Assembly: GCA_030674185.1 (NCBI GenBank)
Contig: JAPXFY010000031.1
Location: forward strand, 41,078,532 to 41,142,531
DNA length: 64,000 bases
Reading direction: 5' to 3'
Source: Monoplex corrugatus
Lineage: Eukaryota > Mollusca > Gastropoda > Littorinimorpha > Ranellidae
The translations under genes and the position numbers were made by a program. Of this stretch, positions 11,046 to 38,300 are shown piece after piece. The notes under the pieces were generated by a model. That model made no database searches and was not told the origin of the DNA. It saw only the letters and a program-made list of their open reading frames with translations. Position 1 is the first letter of the stretch; each line of letters begins with the position of its first letter.

Positions 11046-11489
11046 CTAATTTGAAAGTAAAATTTTCGAAAAAAATATCTCAGGAAAGTCGTTCATTAAA
11101 AAACAAAAAAACAAAAAACAAAAAAACAAAAAAAAAACACATTTCACACGACACACATAGAGAATCCTTCTCCATCACATGGCACATGTGACGTTAGTGC
11201 ATATACAATTCATTCCGAGCGCGGAAACATCATCTTGAGAAACTGAAACTAAAATTGAAACATAGATCACGAATATAGTTTATCGTTACTGAGTCGTGGC
11301 TCCTACTTTCCCCCTTCACATTTCAAGGCTAGAGCGTAGGGTTTCGTGCCGGCTCAAGAAGTCTAATTGCTGGCAGTTTTGGGTGAAGCGCATATGGAAT
11401 TGTCCGAGTGTGATGATTTCTTCTGGCGCTTCGAAGGCCTGCAAAAACAGTTTATTTTTAGAACAAATTGGGGAAAGCTCTCACCTGTC

Positions 11490-13571
11490 TCACCTGTCGG
11501 CGTCACCGGGAACAGTGTTGGCCGCTGCACATGATGTCCTCACAAGTTGCCTCCAGCACTCTCGATCTTGGCTAAGTCTGACCACCTCCTGGAGTTTCTT
11601 GCCACTGATGTTTGTGATGTTTCTAGCAAGTGATGCAGGTGGCCGTCCTCTGTTTCTCTTTCCTTCCACTTTACCTTGGAGGACAGTGGACATCAAGTCT
11701 GTTCTCTCATTACGGATTGCGTGTCCAACATATTTCAGTTTCCTCCGTTGTATGAGTACTAGAAGCTTGCGTGTAGTACCCAACTCATTCAGTATGCTTT
11801 CATTTGAGCGCCTATCCGTCCATTTGACCCTCAGCAGTCTTCGGTAAAACCACAGCTCTGCTGCTTCCACTCGTCTTTCATCCTCTTTCTTCATTGTCCA
11901 TGCCTCGCAGCCGTATAACATCACTGGCCAGACAAGACATTTTAAGAGTTTTATCTTAAGGTCTGCTGTTATGCTGTGGTCTTTCCAAATATTGTTCAAT
12001 TGAACCATACTGTTCTTGGCCATTCCAATTCTCATCTTTATGTCTTTTGAGCATGTTCCATCGTGTGTCTTGACTGAACCTAAATATCTAAAGTCCTTGA
12101 CATTTTCTAGAGGGACTTGGTTTAGCATGATCTGGTCCTGTCTAGTGTTATATTTGCCTGCAACATGCATAACCTTTGTCTTCTTTGAATTTAAGTCCAG
12201 CCCAGCTGCCTTTCCAACCCGGTCTACCCTGTACAGGATCCTCCTAGAGCCTGTAATGTTGTCTGCCAGTAATCCTGTGTCATCTGCGTAGCGTAAATTT
12301 GACAGGTTTCTACCACCAATATTTACTCCCATGTCTTCTATGTCTGCTTCTCTCATGATATGTTCAGTGTATATGCTGAAGAGATGTGGAGACAGGATGC
12401 AACCTTGCCTTACCCCTTTAGTGATGTTAAAAAATTTGCAGTTTTGATTATTCCATCTGATTGTTGCTTTTTGATCATTATATAATGAAGCTATGAGGGA
12501 AACCAGATGTCTTGGAAAACCCATTTTGATCATGAAGTGGAAAAGACTTTGGTGAATCACGCTATCAAATGCTTTGCTGTAGTCAATGAAAACGATGAAC
12601 ATCTCTTGGTCTGTGTTTCTAATCTTTTCTATCAATATCTGGAGTACAAACAGCATATCTATTGTTCCCCTGTTTTTCCTATAGCCTGCCTGACAGTCGG
12701 ATAGCTCTTCCTCTACTTTTGGCTTTAACCTGTTTAAAATTATTATCAGCAGTATTTTACTGGCATGACTGATCAGTGCAATTGTTCTATAATTGTTGCA
12801 GTCTTTGACATTTCCACTCTTATGTAACATGACAAATTCTTGGAGCTTCCAGTCTGTAGGCCACTGACAAGTCTTCCATATCTTGCAGCATAAGTGATGC
12901 ATTACTTTGAGTCCACCATCACCTGAGTGTTTCAACAACTCTCCAGGAATATTGTCAAGACCAGGAGACTTTCTGCATTTTAGATCTTTAATGGCAGATT
13001 CAACTTCGCTGAGCAGAGGTTCAGGTTCCGTATCTCCAGGGATCAATTCCAAATTTGGCTCTAAATTATTTTCATGGCTGTCAGGCTTGCCAAAAAGTGA
13101 TGTGCCATATTCGTTCCACCTATCCAAGACATCATCTGGTTCAGTCAGAGTGTGACCATCCTTGTTGTTGATGCATTGGTTTGTTGCTTTGAAATTTGTT
13201 TTTTTCACTTTTTTTATTTGTTTGAAGAGCTCCCTCGACTTCCTGTTTTCGTTGTGTTCATTGATTTTACTGCATTCTTGTGCCAGCCAATTTGCTTTGT
13301 CTCTTCTGACTTTACTTTTTATTTCCCTTTTCAGTGCTGAGTATTTTTCCCGCTCTCCCTGCTTTCGAGCTTGACTTTTCTTTTCTGCCAGATCTATCAC
13401 TTCCTGACTTATGTAGGGCTTAGCTTTTTTCCTTTTTTCTTCTTTTCCTAGTTTTTCTTCAGAGATTTTGGTCAGTGTGTTTTTTATGTCTGTCCAGATT
13501 TCATCAGGATATGAGTCATTTTCATCCCAAACTTCAAGTAACTTTAAACTACTTGCTTGTACTTTTGCTAA
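11490..13571 (-). mobile_element. LINE-B, RTE-like reverse transcriptase ORF (5'-truncated)
   Basis: A long open frame on the minus strand encodes a non-LTR reverse transcriptase. From the first Met (13400) it has 636 residues, and it stays open upstream to about 13571 (KPYISQEVIDLAEKK), so the visible start is not the true N-terminus. Motifs in order: SPGLDNIPGELLKH (about 145-158), FIDYSKAFDSV (about 271-281, catalytic Asp), GVRQGCILSPHLF (about 329-341), LRYADDTGLLAD (about 369-380, catalytic YADD), FRYLGS, then the C-terminal GCEAWTMKKEDE and RNRGRPP. No apurinic endonuclease domain remains, so the copy is truncated and unlikely to move alone, although its RT frame is intact. The 3' end shows an ACAGGTGAG doublet (about 11477-11497). 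It lies head to head with GTF2E2, about 200 bp from its ATG. Confidence 0.9.
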
Positions 13572-13777
13572 TCATTGCATATGATGAACTTACAAAATGG
13601 GGAAAGCTATTATACAAAAATACTCTAATGGGGAAGTCACTCTGCAATCACCGATCACAGTAGTTGCCCAGAATGGCGTCGCAGTAAGCAGATCAAACGA
13701 ACAGGATTGATCGCACTAATTTTTCTAGCATTGTTCTTGTTTTGTTGATTCAGTGTAGGATCAGTCAAATATTTTCA

Positions 13778-28985
<15,208 letters not shown>

Positions 28986-29109
28986 CCCTGAAGACATTGG
29001 ACCCATGTGACGAGAGGCACAAGTGGTGTGGAAGGGGGAGTAGGGGGGACAGGGGGAGATATTTTTAACCTTGCATAGATCTTTGAATCGAAACTAATTT
29101 ACTTGTAGA

Positions 29110-29142
29110 AGTATTTTGTATAAAACTCTGTGTGTTTGTGCT

Positions 29143-29175
<33 letters not shown>

Positions 29176-29190
29176 GTGTTCTGTGTGTAC
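29110..29190 (+). repeat. (GT)n microsatellite in probable 3' UTR
   Basis: TG-rich run just after the GTF2E2 stop. I see no unambiguous AATAAA within 300 bp of the stop. Confidence 0.7.
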
Positions 29191-29339
29191 ATCTGCGTGT
29201 GAGAGTGTGCATCTTGTATCTGTATGAGCTTGATAGCGTGTGTGTTTACATGTTACAAGTTTGTGATGACCGATTGACATATAAACTCAGTATCATATAA
29301 CGGTTCATTTCTAATGCTTCTTTCACTCTGTGTCATAGT

Positions 29340-29762
29340 ATATATCAGGGCTTAAAACATTCCGCGTCTGGGCGGAATTCGCGATTTTGGTTTGTCAAAA
29401 AAAACAAAACAACAACAACAAAAAAAACCAACCCCGAAAGGAGCAAGGCATCCATGATCGGCTTGCAAGCGTTCATAGCAACAGCGTGCAAGTTATGGCC
29501 CCTGATTTTTCTTGAAGAAGTTTCCGGTGTGTGTATGTTTTAGTGTCCTTAGTTATGTATAAGATTGTATTCACATATATTTTTTTCGCCCATGTGTGAT
29601 AAAATTTATGTGTTTACAGCAATTTTTATGCGCTAAATATCTCTTGAAATTATGTCCAGAAAGCGCGAAATGGCATAGATTTACACTTGGTTTTTAAAAA
29701 ATTTTCCCCCCACCCCTAGTTTCAGTGGTTTTTTCCTCCTCCTGTTTTAAGCCCTGATATAT
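29340..29762. mobile_element. hAT-like MITE with 20-bp perfect inverted ends
   Basis: ATATATCAGGGCTTAAAACA at 29340-29359 is exactly reverse-complemented at 29743-29762. The CAGGG start is typical of hAT termini. A clean 8-bp target duplication is not visible, partly because the flank is itself TA-rich. The interior has an AAAC-rich run and a piece of R1 (TTTTAGTGTCCTTAGTTATG, about 29538-29557). Confidence 0.65.
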
Positions 29763-29855
29763 GTTTCCATGATTGTGGTAGGGGGTGTCATGTATTTGAT
29801 TTACATGTGTCTGCCTTTGCCTTTGGCTTGTAATAAGCTGACATAACATTGACAC

Positions 29856-30924
29856 TTAACTCACTCGGTACGGAGAGTTTTTCCCCTTGCGTTTCCCCAG
29901 GTACGGCCCATTTTGAAGGGTTAGGAAAAAAATCACAAAAAATACAAAACATAAAGAAACAAAATGAAACTTTCAGATCTGAATATTTACATGCTGGGTT
30001 AGTTCATGCCAAAATATTGAAGTTCTTCCTTGAATATTTCTTCATCATGTGCCATGTTGAAAATACCCCAAATTTTGTGGTCTGGATCACTGTACAGTCA
30101 GTCACTCTGATCAGCTCCATGAACACACAGTCAAAGGTGAGAAGGTCTTTGTATGCACAAAACAACATGAATAAAGTAGACTTTGCTCAGGATAAAAAAA
30201 AAAGATTATTAGTGATATTATATGAATAAATGTTACAAATTGTTACACAGGGGAATTATGGGGGCGTGGTACTCAAATGAGACATGCAGGCCACAAGAGC
30301 CAGAGAAAGACGCAAAGTGGGAGAAAAACTAAAATCTTCGCGCCAGTCATGCATTCATAAAGTGAATGAAACCTCCATCAGACATGGACTCGCTGTACTT
30401 GGCCTGCTGACTGCTCGCCTCTCATGACGTGTACGCCCACCTCCCTTTCCCACTTCACTGTCGTCTGAAACTGGGTCACTGTCAGTACCTTCTTGCTGGC
30501 AGCTTCCATCACTTGATACACTTTCACCATTATCTTCAGCATACTCCTCGATGTCCAATCCTTCAGTTTGAAACACTTCAATCACTTTAGCAGCAGTAAA
30601 ACGCGGCCATCGCGATCTAATTTGTTTGAAAACTCATACTCGCCTGCGACGCCATTTTCGACAGAATGCAGATTAGCAAGTCATTCGGGGTGCCGAAGAC
30701 AATCGCTTCCCGACGAGTGTAGTGTTACAGGAATCTCACGAAGTAACTTTCCACTTGACCCTTGACATGTTTGCAGTGACCACTGTGGCTATGGTAAGCA
30801 TGCAGGCTCAAAAGGGGAGCGTTTGAAAAATTTTTAATTATCGTAACCGTTATAGCGTTCCGTCGTATGCAACCGTGCCTTTCATCACGACCGCTGTAGC
30901 GTTCCGTCGTACCGAGTGAGTTAA
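29856..30924 (-). mobile_element. piggyBac-like deletion derivative
   Basis: TTAA at 29856-29859 and 30921-30924 bounds 13-bp inverted ends CTCACTCGGTACG. At the right end, 17-bp direct repeats (TATAGCGTTCCGTCGTA and TGTAGCGTTCCGTCGTA) lie just inside. A minus-strand frame at 30355-30585 reads VFQTEGLDIEEYAEDNGESV and SDSDPVSDDSE-like acidic sequence, which resembles the acidic N-terminus of piggyBac transposases. No catalytic domain remains, so it could only move with help from elsewhere. TTAA duplication plus inverted ends is the hallmark of the superfamily. Confidence 0.72.
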
Positions 30925-31834
30925 TGATCTCACATTTCACCATTACCATCATCATCATTGGGATTTAAATGGATCTGTGACCAAGAATGTTTCGTCTTTC
31001 CCAAAGAGGGGCAATTGTAAAGCATTCTGCAACATGTAGACCTATTTGTAAAATATTGTGCTTACTAGTGTCACTTGGATTTAATATCATGGAGTTAGAG
31101 CAGTCAGTTGCTGAAGGTATATATTTTCCTGCATCTTGAGGTTTTGTTTTCAATCACACAACAAAGTGTATAATTTCTGTTCTCTTTAGAATGTGTGTGT
31201 GTGTGTGTGTGTGTGTGTGTTCTGAAAGTGGTATGTAGAGGAAGTTGGTAATTTGTGTGTGTGTGTGAGAGAGAGAGAGATCTGAAAGTGGTAAGCAGAG
31301 ATAGTCAGTACCTTCAGTACAGCCTGAATTTAAATTTCAGTTTATAGTTATTGACATCAAGTTCATCGATGGTTCTCTATGTTACCCATTCCATTTTGAC
31401 TGTGTGGCACTTAGTATTCACTTACTTCATTTTTATCACATCACAGTGGATTTTCTGCATGAAATTCACACTGCTCTCAGTGGGGAAGAAGGCATCGACG
31501 CAGTGCAGCGCCACACATTTTATTCTTCTTTCTGTATGTGTATTTCTGTTTACCAATTTTTTTTTTGCTACAGAATTTTGCCAGGGACAACTCTTTGGAT
31601 GCTGTGGGATCTTATACATGCGCTAAGTGTGTGTTGCCCCCGGGACTTTGGTTTATCATCTCATCCGAAAGATCAGCACTCAGGGGAGGGGAAGACAGCT
31701 CGATGTCTGATTCTTGATTGGAGCTGGGGTTTCTCACATCTGTGGCAGGTGCTTTTACTATAAGGCCACACACTCTTCTGTTTCATGTTTGTGTTGTTGA
31801 TACATGACATTGTATATGAGGACTGAGCTGTCAT
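30925..31834. other. No gene recognised; short GT/GA microsatellite
   Basis: (GT)n at 31192-31220 and GTGTGAGAGA at 31255-31280. The piece at 31550-31750 (CATCTCATCCGAAAGATCAG, TTACTATAAGGCCACACACT) looks like an old dispersed element but I cannot name it. Confidence 0.4.
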
Positions 31835-32365
31835 ATAAATGGTATCCCCACCTTCCGGAAATTCTGTGCAAGAAATTTCCTCTTTTCTGTTATTCTTTGT
31901 GTATCTGCCTTGCTCTGTTTTTTGTTTGTTTGTTTTTTTTGCCTTGCTGTTTTGCTTTCTGCCATTTCTTCCTATCATTTTCTGCCTTGCTGGTTCATTC
32001 ACCTGTATGTGTTCGATAAAGTCTTACATACTTTGTCTTAGGATGGACAGTTGAAGTGCATTTTTGGCTCTAGGGAAATGTGATGTGCGGAAGCAATTTT
32101 AAGTAATTTAAGCCCTTTTTATTTTATGTTTTAGTGTCCTTAGTTATGTTTAAATTTGTACTTAGGTTTGTTTTTCTAAATCTCCTGTATGATAATTTAG
32201 ATGGAGTAGTCAGTGCCAAGGGAATCTCATCAGATTATGTGCGCAGATGCATTGATATGTGTACTTACTTTTCTTTTCCTTTTTTTTCCAGTTGAAGTAT
32301 TGTGTATGTTTTGAAATGGCTATAGCCCTGATACGGCTCTGTACAGTCGACTGGGCTGTAAACAA
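31835..32365 (-). repeat. Dispersed repeat R1 copy
   Basis: Reverse copy from AAATGGTATCCCCACCTTCC to GTCGACTGGGCTGTAAACAA, with one site in the position that became the 33-bp array at 25555-26395. Confidence 0.75.
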
Positions 32366-32735
32366 AAATAGCAGTAACAGTGTGAGAGTTCTACAGCCCT
32401 GAAATGGTCCACAGTGGGCAGAGTGGCTGATTGGTTAACCCCTTCACTGCTGGCTAGAATGTATGCTGTGAAAATTTCTAGGAAAACTGAAACCTATAGT
32501 TTTTGTTCTCTCACATCTCCAAAACTATAGCAGATAACACTGATGAAGGAAATACACGTCAAGTAAAGCAGAAATGAAATGAACGAAGAGTGTTTGCTCA
32601 CCAGATTACAAGATTTAACTCCCCTGACGGGTCTTAATACTGCATGCTCCATTGTGTGGCACGTGTTGGACTGGGAAGTGTGAATGAAAGGGGCAGGGCA
32701 TATTTTGGGCCATGTGTCTCTTTCTGCATCCTGTC

Positions 32736-32783
<48 letters not shown>

Positions 32784-33469
32784 TGAGAAAGACATTGTGT
32801 AACAAAATGGTTTGATATTTGCAAATCATGATACTAAATGAATACTTGTTTATTTCTGATTCATTATATATATTTTTTCATATTTTTGGAGATACTGAAC
32901 CAAAGTCTTAGGTGTACTTTTCAGTTTTTCTGTAAGTTTTCTCAGCAAATATAGTAGCCAAAAGCTTTAGCAATGAAGGGCTTTAATATGAGTGAATGAA
33001 CATGAATATAACATTACAAAAAAATAAATAAATAAATAAATAAACTGTACATGCATGATGGCTGTTTTTCGTTTGTATGACATGACTGTGGATGTGTGCA
33101 TGCATACGATGGGTCAGGCAAGCACAACTGCTGATAGGTGATGAAAAAAAAACATGCAAGCACAAATGCCGCTTGACAGTCAAGATGCACAAACTGCCCC
33201 AAACTAAGCAGCTGATTTAAGAAGCTTTTCATGAAAAAAAAAATGGCAAAGGCTACCTTAAATTTGGTTGTAAGGCAACCATCCCCAATCCAACAAGCCA
33301 CAGTTGGTGGATGTCCTTCAGACATGGAGGTCAGCCATGAAATAGGCCAAACTTGTCTGGGTGAATAAGCGTCCAGGATTGACTGGTGATGGTCTTTATC
33401 AGGGTGGGGCGAAATGGCACTTTGCAGGGCCATACCTACAAAATATCCTTTATGTCTTATGACAAAGCC
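32366..33469. other. No gene recognised
   Basis: Contains (GT)n(GA)n at 32737-32790 and (AAAT)n at 33017-33044. The other frames on both strands show nothing I recognise. Confidence 0.4.
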
Positions 33470-34377
33470 ATTGGGTGGATAAGGGAGCGTTCATGGTAAA
33501 CCCAGACGGTGAAACCATCAGGAGAAACCTAGAAGAATGCCCTGGATTGAAGGTTGGGGGAAAAATGTTAAACAACATTCGTTACGCAGATGACACCGTT
33601 GTAATTGCAGAAAATGAAAGGGACCTACAAAACCTTGAAATAGAAATAGAAAGCAAAAATAAAGGGTTGGAGCTAAATAGCAAGAAGTCGGACGTCATGG
33701 TAATCAGTTAAAAAAACAACAACAAAAAACAACAACAACATGAAATCCCCTCATGCAAAATAACAGCAAACGGCACAATTTTGAGATAGGTTGACAAGTT
33801 TAAATATCTGGTAACGGTCATCTCACCAGACGGCAAATGCACAACAGAAATAGCCAGCACAATCGGCCAAGCCAAAACAGCATTCAAGAAGATGAAAAGC
33901 ATTCTTACCAACAAATGCCAATCAATTAACATCAGGAAGAAAGTTCTTGAATGTTACATAGAACCAATAATGTTATATGGTTGTGAGGCATGGACAGTCA
34001 ACACGCAAAACTAGAACAAGATTGAGGCAGCTGAGATGTGGTTTCTAAGGAGGATGTTGAGAGTTCCATGGACAGCAAAGAAATGAGACAGTCTTGATGG
34101 AGGCAGACACAAGAAGATCATTGATCAGGAAGATTAGGAAAAGACAGGCAACATTTATAGGCCATCTTATTAGGAAAGGGGAACTAGAGCACCTAGTCAC
34201 AACAGGAAAGCTGGAGGGAAAGAGAGCACCAAGTAGACCCAGGGAGAAAATATTGGACGGACTTGTAGGGTGGTTGAGGACAGAAAGGGTGGAAGATGTG
34301 CTTGATGCAACAAGGGATAGATGCATATGGAGGGCCATGATTGCCAACGCCAGGCGGGAGGGCACATGATGTGATGA
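33470..34377 (+). mobile_element. LINE-A copy A5, longest RT-bearing copy
   Basis: Reads MLNNIRYADDTVVIAENERD (RT motif C), GLELNSKKSDVMVIS, then stops and frame breaks, FKYL, IGQAKTAFKKM, VLECYIEP, LYGCEAWTVNTQN, FLRRMLRVPWTAKK, SLIRKIRKRQATF, RAPSRPREKILDGL and ARREGT. The TGA stop is part of the short GATG tail. At least three in-frame stops or frameshifts; 5'-truncated ahead of motif B. Confidence 0.88.
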
Positions 34378-34436
34378 TCACTCAGTATTTCTATGGCTGT
34401 CAAGTGGCTTCTGGAGTTTGGGAGTGACTGGAGACA

Positions 34437-34560
34437 GGTTGAACCTTGACACAGGTTGAATCTTGACACAGGTTGAACCTTGACACAGGTTGAACCTTGA
34501 CACAGGTTGAACCTTGACACAGGCTGAACCTTGACACAGGTTGAACCTTGACACAGGCTG
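34437..34560 (+). repeat. 20-bp minisatellite derived from LINE-A ORF
   Basis: About six units of CTTGACACAGGTTGAAC (20-bp period) sit exactly where other copies have a single CCTTGACACAGGTT before AAATTCAAATACCTGGGAAC (compare 63953-63983). Confidence 0.85.
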
Positions 34561-35155
34561 ATAAATTCAAATACCTGGGAACGATCATTTCATCAGACGG
34601 CAGATGCACATCAGAAATAGCCGGCAGAATCGGCCAAGCCAAAACAGCATTCAAGAAGATGACAAGCATTCTTACCAACAAATGCGTGTCAGTTAACATC
34701 AGGAAGAGAGTTCTTGAATGTTATATAGAACCAATACTGTTGTACGGATGCGAGGCGTGGACAGTCAACAAACAATGCCAGAACAAGATTGAGGCAGCGA
34801 GATGTGGTTTCTAAGAAGAATGTTGAGAGTTCCATGGACAGCAAAGAAAACAAACGAGACAGTCTTGATGGAGGCAGACACAAGTACATCACTCATAAGG
34901 AAGATTAGGAAAAGACAGGCAACATTTATAGGCCATTTTATGAGGAAGGGGGATTTGAAGCACTTGGTCACAACAGTAAAGCTGGAGGGAAAGAGAGCGC
35001 CGGGTAGACCCAGGGAGAAAATGCTGGACGGACTAGCAGAGTGGCTGGGGACGAGGAGGGTGGGGGAGATGCCAGGGGCAACGAGAGATAGAGACAGATG
35101 GAAGTCCATGATCGCGAACGCCATGTGGCAGGCCACCTGATGATGATGATGTCCG
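34561..35155 (+). mobile_element. LINE-A copy A6
   Basis: Reads DKFKYLGTIISSDGRC, SEIAGRIGQAKTAFKKM, LYGCEAWTVNKQCQNKIEA, then after a one-base shift GFLRRMLRVPWTAKKTNE to MIANAMWQAT and TGA with a short tail. It is less damaged than A5 and lies directly downstream in the same orientation. Confidence 0.88.
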
Positions 35156-35363
35156 GAGAGTGGTGAAGCATTGATGCTCAGGGTCCATTCCAGCACCGTC
35201 GGGTGTTTCTTGTTAATGTTTCTTGTTAATTTGAAATTTATGCCAACTGGCAGTTATGTGGCTTTGCCTGAGGGGCAAGTAGAAAATTTGCCCCCAGGGC
35301 AAGTCAGAAAAAAAGTTACTGTCGTACCCTGAGGATGAAGGGCAAATTGAAAAGGGGATAGCC

Positions 35364-38300
35364 TACCTGTGTATGTCTATAGTCTACCTGTGAATGTCTA
35401 TAGTCTACCTCTGTATATGTCTACAGTCTACCTGTGTATATGTCTATAGTCTACCTGTGTATATGTCTATAGTCTACCTGTGTATATGTCTACAGTCTAC
35501 CTGTGTATATGTCTACAGTCTACCTGTGTATATGTCTACAGTCTACCTGTGTATATGTCTATAGTCTACCTGTGTATATGTCTATAGTCTACCTGTGTAT
35601 ATGTCTACAGTCTACCTGTGTATATGTCTATAGTCTACCTGTGTATATGTCTATAGTCTATCTGTGTATATGTCTACAGTCTACCTGTGTATATGTCTAT
35701 AGTCTACCTGTGTATATGTCTACAGTCTACCTGTGTATATGTCTATAGTCTACCTGTGTATATGTCTACAGTCTACCTGTGTATATGTCTATAGTCTACC
35801 TGTGTATATGTCTAGTCTACCTGTGTATATGTCTTATAGTCTACCTGTGTATATGTCTACAATCTTCCTGTGTATATGTCTACAGTCTACCTGTGTATAT
35901 GTCTATAGTCTACCTGTGTATATGTCTATAGTCTACCTGTGTATATGTCTAAAGTCTACCTACCTGTGTATATGTCTACAGTCTACCTGTGTATATGTCT
36001 ACAGTCTACCTGTGTATATGTCTACAATCTACCTACCTGTGTATATGTCTACAATCTACCTGTGTATATGTCTACCTGTGTATATGTCTATAGTCTACCT
36101 ACCTGTGTATATGTCTACAGTCTACCTGTGTATATGTCTACAGTCTACCTGTGTATATGTCTACAGTCTACCTACCTGTGTATATGTCTATTGTCTACCT
36201 GTGTATATGTCTACAGTCTACCTGTGTATATGTCTACAGTCTACCTGTGTATATGTCCACAGTTTACCTGTGTATATGTCTACAATCTACCTACCTGTGT
36301 ATATGTCTACAGTCTACCTACCTGTGTATATGTCTATAGTCTACCTGTGTATATGTCTACAGTTTACCTATGTATATGTCTACAGTCTTCCTGTGTATAT
36401 GTCTACAGTCTATCTGTCTATATGTCTACAGTCTACCTGTGTATATGTCTACAGTTTACCTGACATATGTCTACAGTCTACCTGTGTATATGTCTATAGT
36501 CTACCTGTGTATGTGTCTATGGTCTACCTGTGTATATGTCTACTGTCTACCTGTGTATATGTCTACAGTCTACCTGTGTATATGTCTACAGTCTACCTAC
36601 CTGTGTATATGTCTACAGTCTACCTATGTATATGTCTATAGTCTACCTGTGTATATGTCTACAGTCTACCTGTGTATATGTCTATAGTCTACCTGTGTGT
36701 ATGTCTACAGTCTACCTGTGTATATTCTAAGTCTACCTGTTATATGTCTACAGTCTACCTGTGTATATGTCTATAGTCTACCTGTGTATATGTCTACAGT
36801 CTACCTGTGTATACGTCTATAGTTACCTGTGTATATGTCTATAGTTTACCTGTGTATATGTCTACAGTCTACCTGTGTATACGTCTATAGTCTAACTGTG
36901 TATATGTCTATAGTCTACCTGTATGTCTATAGTCTACTGTTAATGCTCTCTACCTGTGATGTCTACAGTCTACCTGTGTATATGTCTACAGTCCTACCTG
37001 TGTATATGTCTATAGTACCTGTGTATATGTCTACAGTCTACCTATGTATATGTCTATAGTTACCTGTGTATATGTCTACAGTCTACCTGTGTATATGTCT
37101 ACAGTCTACCTGTGTTTTATATGTCTATAGTCTACCTGTGTATATGTCTCAGTCTACCTACTTGTATATGTCTATAGTCTACCTGTGTATATGCTACAGT
37201 CTACCTGTGTATATGTCTACAGTCTACCTATGTGATATGTCTATAGTCTACCTGTGTATGTCTACAGTCTACCTGTGTATATGTCTAAGTCTACCTGTGT
37301 ATATGTCACAGTTTACCTGTGTATATGTCTACATCTACCTACCTGTGTATATGTCTACAGTCTACTACCTGTGTATATGTCTACAGTCTACCTGTGTATA
37401 TGTCTACAGTCTTACCTTGTATATGTCTACAGTCTACCTGTGTATATGTCTACAGTCTACTGTGTATATGTCTACAGTCATACCTGTGTATATGTCTACA
37501 GTTTACCTGATTATAGTCTACAGTCTACCTGTGTATATGTCTATAGTCTACCCTGTGTATATGTCTATCAGTCTACCTGTGTATATGTCTACAGTCTACC
37601 TGTGTATATGTCTACAGTCTACCTGTGTATATGTCTACAGTCTACCTGTGTATATGTCTACAGTCTACCTATGTATATGTCTATAGTCTACCTGTGCATA
37701 TGTCTACAGTCTACCTGTGTATATGTCTATAGTCTACCTGTGTATATGTCTACAGTTTACCTGTGTATATGTCTACAGTCTACCTACCTGTGTATATGTC
37801 TACATCTACCTGTGTATATGTTACAGTCTACCTGTGTATATGTCTACAGTCTACCTGTGTATATGTACTACAGACTACCTGTGATATATAAGCCTACAGT
37901 CTACCTGTGTATATGTCTACAGTCTACCTGTGTATATGTCTATAGTCTACCTGTGTATATGTCTACAGTCTACCTGTGTATATGTCTATAGTCTCACCTG
38001 TGTATATGTCTAACAGTCACCTGTTATATGTCTACAGTCTAACCTGTGTATGTGTCTAACAGTCTAACCTGTGTATATGTCTATAGTCTACCTGTGTATA
38101 TGTCTACAGTTTACCTGTGTATATTCTACAGTCTACCCACCTGTGTATGTGTCTACAGTCTACCTGTGTATATGTTTACAGTCTATCTGTGTATGTGTCT
38201 ACAGTCTACCTGTGTATATGTCTACAGTCTCACTGTGTATGTCTACAGTACTACCTGTGTATATGTCTACAGTCTACCTGTTATATGTCTACAGCTACCT

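Noticed and set aside
30355..30585. Independent small acidic host protein
   Set aside because: Lies within TTAA-bounded inverted ends and resembles a piggyBac transposase N-terminus.
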